This document shows positions 52,471-60,177 of a stretch of 64,000 bases of DNA, piece after piece. The translations under genes were made by a program, and so were the position numbers. Positions within the stretch are counted from its first letter, which is position 1; each line of letters begins with the position of its first letter. Below the pieces are notes generated by a model. The model was not told where the DNA came from, ran no database searches, and saw only the letters and a list, made by a program, of their open reading frames with translations. The stretch spans positions 62,001 through 126,000 of the forward strand of contig JAZNGH010000047.1 of assembly GCA_045576335.1 (NCBI GenBank). The letters are read 5' to 3'. The stretch is from Scatosoma sp045576335. Its GTDB lineage: Bacteria > Bacillota > Clostridia > Christensenellales > Borkfalkiaceae.

Positions 52471-53904
52471 TCAAACGGGATATACACCCGTTTTTGCCAA
52501 ATCGCGGTCTACGCCTTGTTTTTGCGCTTCGCGCCATTTGAAGAAGTTTTCAGCCACTTGTTCAAACACTGCATACGAGAGAACGTCCTCTTCCTTTTCG
52601 TAGTAGCCAAGCTCAACGACCTTTTTCTTGATTTCCTCGTATTCAGGCTGCAACAAATCTGCCGGGCGGCAAGTAATTCTTTCCGCTCCTTTTAGTACCT
52701 TTTCTGCAATTTCTTCATTCAAAGGCATAGGCAGCGTACCGTATTTACCCGCAAACAAATCACGCGTTTCTTTGGTAACCATTTTATAACGCTCGTTCAT
52801 AACGACGTTCATAACCGCTTGCGTACCAACGATTTGCGAGGACGGCGTAACCAAAGGAGGATAACCGCAATCCTTTCTGACATTGGGAACTTCGGCAAGA
52901 CATTCCATAAGCTTATCTGCTTTGCCCGCCTTTTCAAGCTGATTAATCAAATTAGAAAGCATACCGCCAGGAACTTGGTAAAGCAACGTATTAACGTCAA
53001 TGCCCTTGGATTTTTCATTCAAAATCTTATCGTCTTTCAAACGCTTTTCAACCGTTTTGAAGTGTTTAACGATAGGAAGAAGCTTGTTAATATCGATACC
53101 TGTATCGTAAGGCGTTCCTTTGAGGGTAGCTACAAGCGGTTCAGTTGCAGGTTGGGAAGTACCATTTCCAAGCGGCGAAAGCGCGGTATCTACGATATCT
53201 ACGCCCGCAAGAATTGCCATAAGATAGGTCATATCGCCCGTACCCGTGGTATTATGCGTATGCAAGTGTAATTTTGTCGTGGGCTTTAACGCCTTTTTAA
53301 GCGCGCTTACAAGCGTATATGCACGGAAAGGAAGCAAAAGGTTTGCCATATCCTTCAAGCAGATATTATCCGCGCCGCGTTCTTCAAGCTGCTTCGCAAG
53401 CGCAACGAAATATTCGTCCGTAAAGACCTCTTTGCCGTCAACGACCGCACTCGTGTAACAAATGGTAGCTTCACAAACGCCGCCGTATTTTTTAATGGCT
53501 TTCATAGAAACTTCCAGATTTCTAGGGTCATTCAGCGCGTCGAAAACACGAATTACGCCCACGCCATTTTCAATGGATTTTGCAACGAACTTTTCTACTA
53601 CGTCGTCTGCATAATGGCGATAGCCAAGCAGATTTTGTCCGCGAAGAAGCATTTGAATAGGTGTTTTAAGATGTGCTTTTAAGGTACGCAAACGTTCCCA
53701 AGGGTCTTCGTTCAAGAAACGCAAGCAAGAGTCAAACGTTGCCCCGCCCCACGCTTCAATGGAATAATAACCGATTTCGTCAAGCTGCTCTAATACAGGG
53801 AGCATCTCTTCTATTCTCATACGCGTTGCCGCTTGCGATTGATGCGCATCACGCAAAATCGTTTCGGTAAGCATAATTTTTTTATTTTCAAAATTCAGTT
53901 CCAT
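52471..53904 (-). CDS. oadA: Oxaloacetate decarboxylase alpha subunit / 5S-type carboxyltransferase
   Basis: The protein has 477 residues. The carboxyltransferase TIM barrel has LTETILRDAHQSQAATR (metal Asp) at residues 10-26, the carboxylatable Lys in ICLKDMANLLLPF near 175 and metal histidines in LHLHTHNTTGTG near 205. The PYC_OADA domain follows. There is no biotin domain, unlike Klebsiella OadA (about 595 residues), matching the separate biotin carrier encoded in the operon. It moves CO2 between oxaloacetate/pyruvate and biotin. It is the last gene of the five-gene unit. Confidence 0.92.
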   Translation of the reverse strand: MELNFENKKIMLTETILRDAHQSQAATRMRIEEMLPVLEQLDEIGYYSIEAWGGATFDSCLRFLNEDPWERLRTLKAHLKTPIQMLLRGQNLLGYRHYADDVVEKFVAKSIENGVGVIRVFDALNDPRNLEVSMKAIKKYGGVCEATICYTSAVVDGKEVFTDEYFVALAKQLEERGADNICLKDMANLLLPFRAYTLVSALKKALKPTTKLHLHTHNTTGTGDMTYLMAILAGVDIVDTALSPLGNGTSQPATEPLVATLKGTPYDTGIDINKLLPIVKHFKTVEKRLKDDKILNEKSKGIDVNTLLYQVPGGMLSNLINQLEKAGKADKLMECLAEVPNVRKDCGYPPLVTPSSQIVGTQAVMNVVMNERYKMVTKETRDLFAGKYGTLPMPLNEEIAEKVLKGAERITCRPADLLQPEYEEIKKKVVELGYYEKEEDVLSYAVFEQVAENFFKWREAQKQGVDRDLAKTGVYPV

Positions 53905-53921
53905 ATATCTTTACCTCATCA

Positions 53922-55130
53922 TTAAATAATCGCAAGTAAGAAACCAGCGGCAATTGCAGAGCCGATAACCCCCGCAACGTTAGGTCCCATAGCGTGCATC
54001 AACAAATGGTTGCTTGGATCGGATTCCCGACCTACGTCCTCGGAAATACGTGCCGCCATAGGTACAGCGGAAACACCCGCACTCCCGATTAACGGATTGA
54101 TTTTACCTTTGGAAATCTTGCACATCAATCTGCCCATAAGCAATCCGCCGATAGTACCGCAACTGAACGCAACAAGTCCAAGCGCGATAATACCAAGCGT
54201 CGTGGGCGACAAGAACGTAGCCCCGTAGGCCTTACAGCCAACGGATACGCCAAGGAAAATCGTGATGGTATTCATAAGTCCGTTTTGCGCTTGGGAAGAA
54301 AGTCTGTCGCATACGCCGCTTTCTTTAAGCAGATTACCAAGCATCAGCATACCCAAAAGCGGAACAGCGTCGGGCAGCAAAATCCCTACAACCAGCGTAA
54401 CGACGATCGGAAATACGATTTTTTCGACCTTGCTGACCGTGCGAAGCGGTTTCATTTTGATTGCGCGTTCCTTCTGCGGAACAATCAGCTTCATAAGCGG
54501 TTTCTGGATAATGGGAATAAGCGCCATATACGAATACGCTGCCACGGCAATCGCGGAAAGTAAATCGGTATGCGTGCCGTTAAACTGTGCATATTGCGCT
54601 AATTTTTGCGTAACGTAAATAGCCGTAGGCCCGTCCGCGCCCCCGATAATGGCAATCGAAGCCGACGCCGCAAGATTAAAGCCGAGCGCAGTTGCCGCAA
54701 TCAGCGTTAAAAATACGCCAAGCTGCGCCGCCGCACCGATAAGCATACTCTTAGGGTTGGAAATCAAAGGTCCAAAATCAGTCATTGCGCCGATACCAAG
54801 GAAGATGAGCGGCGGATAGATAACGTTTTGAACGCCGAAGAAAAGATACCACAAAAGCCCTGGATTTTCTACGTTGTCATAGGTATGAGGCATACCCTCC
54901 GCGTACGTTCCCCAAACGACGTTATACGCGCCCGGAAGATTGATAAGAAACATACCGAACGCAATAGGCAACAAGAGTAGAGGCTCGAATTTTTTTACGA
55001 TTGCAAGGTATATAAGAACGAAAGAAATGAGAATCATTACGTAATTTTCCCAAGTTCCGTTCATAATACCGAGCGAATTCCATAAATTCGTAAACATTTC
55101 CCCTACGTTTATGAGTAAATTATTTAACAT
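53922..55130 (-). CDS. oadB: Sodium-translocating decarboxylase beta subunit
   Basis: The protein has 402 residues with about nine to eleven membrane segments. The key motif ASASIAIIGGADGPTAIYVT near residue 165 contains the Asp of the Na+ site known from Klebsiella OadB. GSAGVSAVPMAARISEDVG near 345 is also family-typical. It decarboxylates carboxybiotin and pumps Na+ outwards. The gene sits between the biotin carrier and oadA. Confidence 0.94.
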   Translation of the reverse strand: MLNNLLINVGEMFTNLWNSLGIMNGTWENYVMILISFVLIYLAIVKKFEPLLLLPIAFGMFLINLPGAYNVVWGTYAEGMPHTYDNVENPGLLWYLFFGVQNVIYPPLIFLGIGAMTDFGPLISNPKSMLIGAAAQLGVFLTLIAATALGFNLAASASIAIIGGADGPTAIYVTQKLAQYAQFNGTHTDLLSAIAVAAYSYMALIPIIQKPLMKLIVPQKERAIKMKPLRTVSKVEKIVFPIVVTLVVGILLPDAVPLLGMLMLGNLLKESGVCDRLSSQAQNGLMNTITIFLGVSVGCKAYGATFLSPTTLGIIALGLVAFSCGTIGGLLMGRLMCKISKGKINPLIGSAGVSAVPMAARISEDVGRESDPSNHLLMHAMGPNVAGVIGSAIAAGFLLAII

Positions 55131-55154
55131 AACAGAATTTCCCGTTTCTTATTT

Positions 55155-55559
55155 TTAACCGATAACAGCCAAGACTGCATCCGATTCCACGTTGGCACCC
55201 TTCGCAACTTGGAAGGATACGACACCGTCGCAAGGAGCAGTAATATCGTTGTCCATCTTCATTGCTTCAAGCACGAGAATAGGTTGATCCTTTTTAACCG
55301 TAGCCCCTTCGGCAACCAACAGATTTTTAATAAGTCCAGGGAACGGAGAAAGCACTTTTTCACCGTTTGCAGATACGGGCTTCGCGGGTTGCGGCGCGGG
55401 AGCGGGCGTTGCTTTGGGTGCAGCCGCGGGAGCGGGAGCCGCTACGACGGGAGCAACAGGCGCAACGGGTGCAACAACGGGCGCGGAAGCGGCAACGCCG
55501 ACTTCTTCAACCCCGACTTCATAGGATTTTCCATTTACTGTGATAACAAAATTACGCAT
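55155..55559 (-). CDS. Biotin carboxyl carrier protein of the decarboxylase
   Basis: The protein has 134 residues. An N-terminal beta-strand segment (residues 1-20), a flexible Ala/Pro linker (about 27-65) and a biotinyl domain follow; biotin Lys is in VLEAMKMDND near residue 100. The linker lets the biotin arm swing between carboxyltransferase and the membrane beta subunit. Homologues are GcdC/MmdC and the 1.3S transcarboxylase subunit. Confidence 0.93.
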   Translation of the reverse strand: MRNFVITVNGKSYEVGVEEVGVAASAPVVAPVAPVAPVVAAPAPAAAPKATPAPAPQPAKPVSANGEKVLSPFPGLIKNLLVAEGATVKKDQPILVLEAMKMDNDITAPCDGVVSFQVAKGANVESDAVLAVIG

Positions 55560-55572
55560 AACGTTTTTCTCC

Positions 55573-55920
55573 TTAAATTCTCTTTATTCTTTTTACTCTA
55601 AATTCACACTTTGGATTGTTCGTCTGATAATAAGCCATGATTGCCGCCGTAATCACCGCTACCGTTTCCTCGGAAATCTGCTCGGCGTCTGCCGCGGCAA
55701 GACTTTCCGTTACTTCTTTAATCGGTTCGGCTTTCGGCGTTTTTACTGTCGTTTGCGGGGAATTTTTATGCATAAGCTTGCCCACGAGCCAAACGATCAA
55801 AATCAAAAACGCAATCCCGACGAATACGACCGCAAAACCAAGCAGGGCGTAAAGCGCTGCTTCGCCTATGCTCACGGTGCGCGTCGGATCGGTTACACTT
55901 GTCAATAAATTGAACAACAT
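55573..55920 (-). CDS. Sodium-translocating decarboxylase gamma subunit (OadG)
   Basis: The protein has 115 residues from ATG 55920, preceded by AAGGAGGGGC. One membrane helix (ALYALLGFAVVFVGIAFLILIVWLVG, residues ~21-46) is followed by a hydrophilic tail, as in OadG/MmdD. These small subunits help assemble the complex. The C-terminus (YYQTNNPKCEFRVKRIKRI) lacks the His-rich metal end of Klebsiella OadG. Confidence 0.85.
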   Translation of the reverse strand: MLFNLLTSVTDPTRTVSIGEAALYALLGFAVVFVGIAFLILIVWLVGKLMHKNSPQTTVKTPKAEPIKEVTESLAAADAEQISEETVAVITAAIMAYYQTNNPKCEFRVKRIKRI

Positions 55921-55930
55921 TTGCCCCTCC

Positions 55931-57298
55931 TTATCTCGCAAACATTTGCAAAGAAGCAATAAGATATTGTTTTACGAACTGCGGCTCGATAATCGCGTCA
56001 ATATAGCCGTCTTTCGCCGCATGAATGGGATCGGCATTTTCGTCGGCGTATCTTGCCGCAAGCGTTGCCTTGTCCGCTTTTTCATTGCCCAGCTCAATCG
56101 TAGCCCCTTGCACGCTGTCAAACAAAGCGATACTTGCGTTCGCAAAAGCACAGGTGTAATCAAATCCGACGGATTTTGCCGCAAACAAGGAATAACCAAG
56201 ACCAATCGCTTTTTTATAAACGACTGCAATCTTCGCCGTATCAATCGTATCGAGAATATCGAGATATTCCGCAACCTCTTTCATTACGCGGCTATTGTTG
56301 ACGCAAGCGCAAGGGCAAACGCCTTTCGTGTTCGTAAAAGTCAAGAAAGGCAACTGATAGCAGCAGGCAAGCTCCGCAAAATTTCTGATTTTTGCAAGCT
56401 TTGCCGCGTTGAGCTCTACGCCCTCTTCGCCGCCGTCGAATACGACTGCCGCAACAGCCAAACCGCCGATTCGTCCAAGCACCGTTTTCACGTCAGGCTC
56501 AAACGTAGACCATACCTCCAAAGGACTTTCAAAAATCGTCATAAGCGTATCCGCGGTAACGGTTTCATTGAGCACGGGTATGGCTTCGTTCAATTCCGCG
56601 TTTATGCAAGGAACGGTAAGCACGTTTGCAATTTGCGCGATTTTTACCCGAGCCTCGGCGATATCAGCCACTTCAAACGCGGGAATACCCGTTTTATCAA
56701 GCGCTTTCATTCCGCCAACCTCTTCTTTCGGGAGGTTTTTTCCTGCCTTTGCAGACAAAACAAAAGGACTGTTAATTGCCAAAACGCTCTTCTTTTCCAC
56801 GAAGAACGTGAAATCCGCCACAGCGGCAAGCATAGCCACCGAGCCGTACACCTCTCCGTCTACGACAACGTATTGAGGTACTACGCCTTTAAGCTGGGTA
56901 GATCTCATCAACAATTTACCAAGTCCTTCCAACACGGTAACGCCTTCACCGATTTGCACCCCGCGAGTATTCAACAGATACACCACGGGAATTGCATTTT
57001 TTTCGGCAATATCCAAGCATTTTACGATTTTATCGCAATTTGCCTTGGAAATACCGCCGTCAAACGCCTTAAAATTTTGAGCAACGATATAATACGGAGC
57101 GTCGTCAATCGTAGCAAAGCCGGTGATAACCCCTTCGCCCTCCGCGCCGTCGCCGTAAAAATCGTTTTTAGAAAAGCTGAACGCGGACAATTCAACGAAG
57201 CTTTCTTCGTCAACCAACGCGTTGATACGGCTTCGGATTTCTTTACCGAGTTCAAGAAGCCGTGCTTTTCTCTCTTGCAGTAATTGTATTTTATCCAT
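55931..57298 (-). CDS. Divergent acyl-CoA carboxyltransferase-like protein
   Basis: The protein has 455 residues from ATG 57298 (GGAGGG upstream), shorter than MmdA or PccB (about 510). N-domain crotonase-fold features remain (VVYLLNTRGVQIGEGVTVLEGLG, VPQYVVVDGEVYGSVAMLAAV). The consensus oxyanion loop with adjacent glycines (AGGAVYSPA) reads YGSVAMLAAV here, and the second (KAYGGAY) reads KAIGLGYSLF. It heads the operon where mmdA-like genes usually stand. Either it has a different acyl-CoA substrate or it has lost catalysis; the sequence alone cannot tell. Confidence 0.75.
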   Translation of the reverse strand: MDKIQLLQERKARLLELGKEIRSRINALVDEESFVELSAFSFSKNDFYGDGAEGEGVITGFATIDDAPYYIVAQNFKAFDGGISKANCDKIVKCLDIAEKNAIPVVYLLNTRGVQIGEGVTVLEGLGKLLMRSTQLKGVVPQYVVVDGEVYGSVAMLAAVADFTFFVEKKSVLAINSPFVLSAKAGKNLPKEEVGGMKALDKTGIPAFEVADIAEARVKIAQIANVLTVPCINAELNEAIPVLNETVTADTLMTIFESPLEVWSTFEPDVKTVLGRIGGLAVAAVVFDGGEEGVELNAAKLAKIRNFAELACCYQLPFLTFTNTKGVCPCACVNNSRVMKEVAEYLDILDTIDTAKIAVVYKKAIGLGYSLFAAKSVGFDYTCAFANASIALFDSVQGATIELGNEKADKATLAARYADENADPIHAAKDGYIDAIIEPQFVKQYLIASLQMFAR

Positions 57299-57309
57299 AG
57301 TTACCCTCC

Positions 57310-57360
57310 GAGAAATTTTGGCAATACAAGCGTATATTTTCTTATCCACTTTTGCCAATT
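57310..57360 (-). promoter_or_regulatory. Inverted repeat in the leader of the decarboxylase operon
   Basis: On the minus strand GAGAATTGGCAA and TTGCCAAAATTTCTC can pair (seven perfect pairs plus flanking GAGAA/TTCTC), reaching the GGAGGG site of the first gene. It may be a translational control element. Confidence 0.3.
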
Positions 57361-57374
57361 CTCCACTAATTAAC

Positions 57375-57403
57375 ATTATACAACAAACGTTATCAAATTG
57401 CAA
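57375..57403 (-). promoter_or_regulatory. Promoter of the decarboxylase operon
   Basis: On the minus strand: TTGCAA (57403-57398), a 17-bp spacer and consensus TATAAT (57380-57375), giving a leader of about 70 nt. Confidence 0.7.
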
Positions 57404-57435
57404 GCGAATGAAAGAAAATTTTTCCTTTTTTTCGC

Positions 57436-57473
57436 AAAAAATCGACAATGCGCATTTTTACTCGCATTGTCGA
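57436..57473 (-). terminator. Terminator after the VTT-domain gene
   Basis: An 11-bp perfect stem TCGACAATGCG (57442-57452) with 57463-57473; the minus strand continues with TTTTTT. Confidence 0.85.
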
Positions 57474-57546
57474 TACTTTCTTTTGAATTTCATAATTTTT
57501 TGCGAGCGTTTTGCTTATATTATTATGCTGCAACCGTAAAAAAATA

Positions 57547-58461
57547 TTATTTATTCTTTTTTTTGAATACCTTAAATCGTTTTGAAAGTTTTTCCTGTAT
57601 TTTATCCAAATTTTTATATACTAATATGAATACCACTACCACAATCGCTAAGAAGATTGCCCATATCAACAATCCCCACCAAGTATTAAAAGGGATAAAC
57701 TCCAAAGAATAGCAGGTCATCGTCACGGATAAAATGCGCGATATCATAATCATTATTATAAAATATCGATTAGACATAGACGAAAGCCCCGCGATAAAAC
57801 AAAGTACGTCGTCGGGAAATACGGGCAGTAAAAACATTAGCGTTAAAATAAGATTGTCTTTCCCCTTTAACTTTTTTTGCCATTTTTCAAGCGTTTCCTC
57901 GCCGATCATCCAAGCAACGGCTTTATATCCTAACTTGCGGCCGATAAAAAACGCCGTAACAGACCCCGTTAAAATACCGATAAGACTGTATACGGTCGTA
58001 GGAAAAGGCCCAAATAAAGCCACGCCCGCCGCGGTGCTCACTACACTAGGAATAGGAAGAATGACGACTTGTAAAAATTGCAAGGCAATATACAAAAGCG
58101 GCATCCACGCACCTGATTTTTCAAGGTATTTTTGCAGGCTTTCTTCGCTTTTGACAATTTCAAAAAATCCCGTTTTTTGAAAAATAAAAATCAAAACCAA
58201 ACAAAAAAGTATAAATACGTATACGCTGATTAGCGTCTTGGACAGCATTTCTTTTCTCTTTATTATAAACCAAACGGCAACGCCGCAAAGTGCGGCTAAT
58301 AATAAGCTCGCAACGATTGAAAGCCATAACGCGTTTTCTTGCACGAAAAGATTACCCGTATTATATAAGCATAATACGGCAAACACGATACAGGCAGCCG
58401 TTAAGCCCAAAAAGATAAAAACGTTGCCTATTATTTTTTTATCCGTTTGCTGTTCTTCCAT
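57547..58461 (-). CDS. TVP38/TMEM64 (VTT domain) membrane protein
   Basis: The protein has 304 residues with about seven membrane segments. The VTT-domain core is recognisable: LQVVILPIPSVVSTAAGVALFGP near residue 145, FFIGRKLGYKAVAWMIGEE near 180 and LLPVFPDDVLCFIAGLSSM near 215, followed by a basic C-terminal end. Eukaryotic relatives are lipid scramblases and DedA proteins are flippases, so a role in lipid or carrier movement is possible but not shown. It has its own terminator and lies next to rnhA. Confidence 0.88.
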   Translation of the reverse strand: MEEQQTDKKIIGNVFIFLGLTAACIVFAVLCLYNTGNLFVQENALWLSIVASLLLAALCGVAVWFIIKRKEMLSKTLISVYVFILFCLVLIFIFQKTGFFEIVKSEESLQKYLEKSGAWMPLLYIALQFLQVVILPIPSVVSTAAGVALFGPFPTTVYSLIGILTGSVTAFFIGRKLGYKAVAWMIGEETLEKWQKKLKGKDNLILTLMFLLPVFPDDVLCFIAGLSSMSNRYFIIMIMISRILSVTMTCYSLEFIPFNTWWGLLIWAIFLAIVVVVFILVYKNLDKIQEKLSKRFKVFKKKNK

Positions 58462-58499
58462 TCGCTCTCCTATTTATAGTATAACGGTTTTAATAATAA

Positions 58500-58973
58500 T
58501 TATTTATCTAACGTTTCACTAACGGGCAAGGCTTTGCGAAGCTCCTTAATAGCTGCTCGGGCAAGCTCGTCACAACGGTTATTCAGCTCGTTATCCGCAT
58601 GCCCCGTAACCTTATGAAAAGTCACCTCGTGCGTTTGTGTAAGCGCGTACAGCTCTTGCCATATATCTACGTTTTGAACGGGTTTTCCATCCGCTTTTTT
58701 CCAATTCGTTTTTTTCCAAGCGTAAACCCAACCGTTGACAAAAGCGTTTACCGTATACGCCGAATCGCTGTATACGTCTACAATACAAGGATATTTCAAA
58801 CGTTTTAAGCCCTCGATTACCGCCAAAACCTCCATACGGTTGTTCGTCGTTTCCTCTTCCGCGCCGTTGTATTCGCGTTTAATATCACCGTATATGAGAA
58901 TCCCCGCATAACCGCCAATCCCCGGATTTCCCGAACAAGCTCCGTCCGTGTATAATTCTACTCTTTTTTTCAT
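58500..58973 (-). CDS. rnhA: Ribonuclease HI
   Basis: The protein has 157 residues. The four catalytic acids are in LYTDGACSGNPG (D10), NNRMEVLAV (Glu near 47), VYSDSAYTVNAF (Asp near 69) and HADNELNNRCDELA (Asp near 134). The basic handle KKTNWKKADGKPV near 90 is like E. coli RNase HI. It removes RNA from RNA-DNA hybrids and is cytoplasmic. Confidence 0.95.
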   Translation of the reverse strand: MKKRVELYTDGACSGNPGIGGYAGILIYGDIKREYNGAEEETTNNRMEVLAVIEGLKRLKYPCIVDVYSDSAYTVNAFVNGWVYAWKKTNWKKADGKPVQNVDIWQELYALTQTHEVTFHKVTGHADNELNNRCDELARAAIKELRKALPVSETLDK

Positions 58974-59042
58974 TCCTTGTACTCGCTTTTTTGAATTGTT
59001 TTCAATTTTATAAAATTTCCCGTATTTTACGACGAAAAATAT

Positions 59043-59071
59043 TTGACAAATCTTTTTTTTTGTTATATAAT
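59043..59071 (+). promoter_or_regulatory. Consensus promoter of tRNA-Trp
   Basis: TTGACA (59043-59048), a 17-bp spacer and TATAAT (59066-59071): a full consensus promoter 13 bp before the tRNA. Confidence 0.85.
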
Positions 59072-59083
59072 AGCTTCGTTGTT

Positions 59084-59158
59084 AGGGGAGTGGCTCAACG
59101 GTAGAGTAGCGGTCTCCAAAACCGTAGGTTGCGTGTTCGAATCGCGTCTCCCCTGCCA
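59084..59158 (+). tRNA. tRNA-Trp (anticodon CCA)
   Basis: A 75-nt cloverleaf: acceptor AGGGGAG with CTCCCCT, D-arm GCTC...GAGT, anticodon stem GCGGT/ACCGT with loop CTCCAAA (anticodon CCA, UGG codons), T-arm GCGTGTTCGAATCGC, discriminator G and encoded CCA. Confidence 0.95.
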
Positions 59159-59159
59159 A

Positions 59160-59189
59160 AACGCTTTGACTTTGTCAAGGCGTTTTTTT
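59160..59189 (+). terminator. Terminator after tRNA-Trp
   Basis: AACGCTTTGAC (59160-59170), loop TTT, GTCAAGGCGTT (59174-59184) with one G-T pair, then a run of Ts. Confidence 0.8.
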
Positions 59190-59199
59190 GTTTAGCATA

Positions 59200-59248
59200 C
59201 GGTAGAGTAGCGTTTCCCACCAAAACCACAGGTTGCCAAATCGCGTCT
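59200..59248 (+). pseudogene. Decayed partial copy of tRNA-Trp
   Basis: CGGTAGAGTAGCG (59200-59212) equals tRNA-Trp 59099-59111. Further matches are AAAACC, AGGTTGC and AATCGCGTCT (59239-59248), in the same order and strand. The anticodon arm has a few inserted bases and the T-arm a deletion; the 5' acceptor and CCA end are gone. It cannot fold as a tRNA. It lies between the tRNA-Trp terminator and the mgtC-like gene. Confidence 0.75.
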
Positions 59249-59267
59249 TGTTTTATTTATAAAAACC

Positions 59268-59915
59268 TTACTCATTATCGCAACGCTCGATAGAACATAT
59301 AAAATCGTTTTCTGCCATAATTTCGTTTAATCTCGAAGACGAAAATTCCTCTTCGGTATTTAACGTTGCGCTATACACAACCCGACCGTTTTCGCGTTTT
59401 AATACGAGATGATTAAATCTATCCGTACCGAATATCTCTTTTATCCGCAAATTCTCCTCGCCCGTTTGCAAAAATTCGATTTTCACGGAATACGAACGCT
59501 TGGAACGGAACACACGAAAATTCGTATGAAATATACATTGCGCGATAATCAAAATCGCCGTTGCGCCTACCGCAAGAATATACAAGCTGCTACCGCAAGC
59601 CATACCCACGCCTGCAGTAGCCCAAACGCCTGCCGCCGTCGTCAAGCCCTTCACTTCGTGCTGTTTATAAACAATCATTCCCGCGCCCAAAAAACCGACG
59701 CCAGAAACGATTTGCGCCGCGATACGCCCAGGGTCGCCGTTGCCGATATTTTTCGATATAATCGTCATTAACGCCGCGCCGAAGCATACGATTGTATGCG
59801 TACGAATACCCGCTTCCTTGGAACGGAGCTTCCGCTCAAAACCGATTATAAAACCCAAAACCACCGACAAAAGCAATTCCAACAAAGTACTTATTTCAAA
59901 TAAAAGCTCTTCCAT
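59268..59915 (-). CDS. MgtC/SapB family membrane protein
   Basis: The protein has 215 residues. The N-terminal ~135 residues form the MgtC domain with about four helices and the motifs VLGFIIGFERKLRSKEAGIRTH, IAAQIVSGVGFLGAGMIVYKQ and VKGLTTAAGVWATAGVGMACG. The C-terminal ~75 residues are a soluble, ACT-like domain. In pathogens MgtC modulates F1Fo ATPase and Mg2+ adaptation; in commensal Firmicutes the role is unclear. It has no operon partner. Confidence 0.92.
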   Translation of the reverse strand: MEELLFEISTLLELLLSVVLGFIIGFERKLRSKEAGIRTHTIVCFGAALMTIISKNIGNGDPGRIAAQIVSGVGFLGAGMIVYKQHEVKGLTTAAGVWATAGVGMACGSSLYILAVGATAILIIAQCIFHTNFRVFRSKRSYSVKIEFLQTGEENLRIKEIFGTDRFNHLVLKRENGRVVYSATLNTEEEFSSSRLNEIMAENDFICSIERCDNE

Positions 59916-60023
59916 TTTTGTCTCCTTCTTTTTGATATGCTTTCTTACATATTATAATATAAATTAAGCAAATATGCAAGCAATTTTTCTAAAATGGTAA
60001 ATTGTCAACAACAAAGGAATATC

Positions 60024-60049
60024 TATCCCCGCGTGAAAACGCGGGGATA
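60024..60049. terminator. Hairpin after the 40-residue peptide gene
   Basis: A ten-pair perfect stem TATCCCCGCG (60024-60033) with CGCGGGGATA (60040-60049), loop of six. T-tracts are poor on both sides, but its place right after the peptide stop suggests termination or 3'-end protection. Confidence 0.55.
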
Positions 60050-60053
60050 TTTA

Positions 60054-60176
60054 TCAATCGGTCCAAGTATCTTTTTCCGTGATTTCGATTTTCCCCAAAA
60101 CGCCACTCGTCGTAACGATATCCGTTTCTTCCGTCGTTGTAATTTCTATCATCAATTTCAAGTAATTCTTTGTCAT
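60054..60176 (-). CDS. 40-residue peptide with DIVTTSG motif
   Basis: The gene begins with ATG 60176, one base after the stop of the large secreted protein, and ends with TGA at 60056-60054. GAGGAGG lies nine bases before the ATG, within the last codons of the upstream gene, so translation is very likely. The peptide is acidic: a hydrophobic/basic start (MTKNYLKLMIEI), then TTTEETDIVTTSG and a tail ending EKDTWTD. There is no Cys, no membrane helix and no signal peptide. From memory, short clostridial peptides with a central D-[IV]-[IV]-T-T-S-G are frequent in gut genomes and uncharacterised; I cannot check this here. A leader/precursor peptide is one possibility. Confidence 0.7.
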   Translation of the reverse strand: MTKNYLKLMIEITTTEETDIVTTSGVLGKIEITEKDTWTD

Positions 60177-60177
60177 T

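Noticed and set aside
55868..57283. Long plus-strand frame (471 residues)
   Set aside because: It is antisense to the carboxyltransferase gene, Arg/His/Phe-rich and without motifs; a by-product of codon usage.
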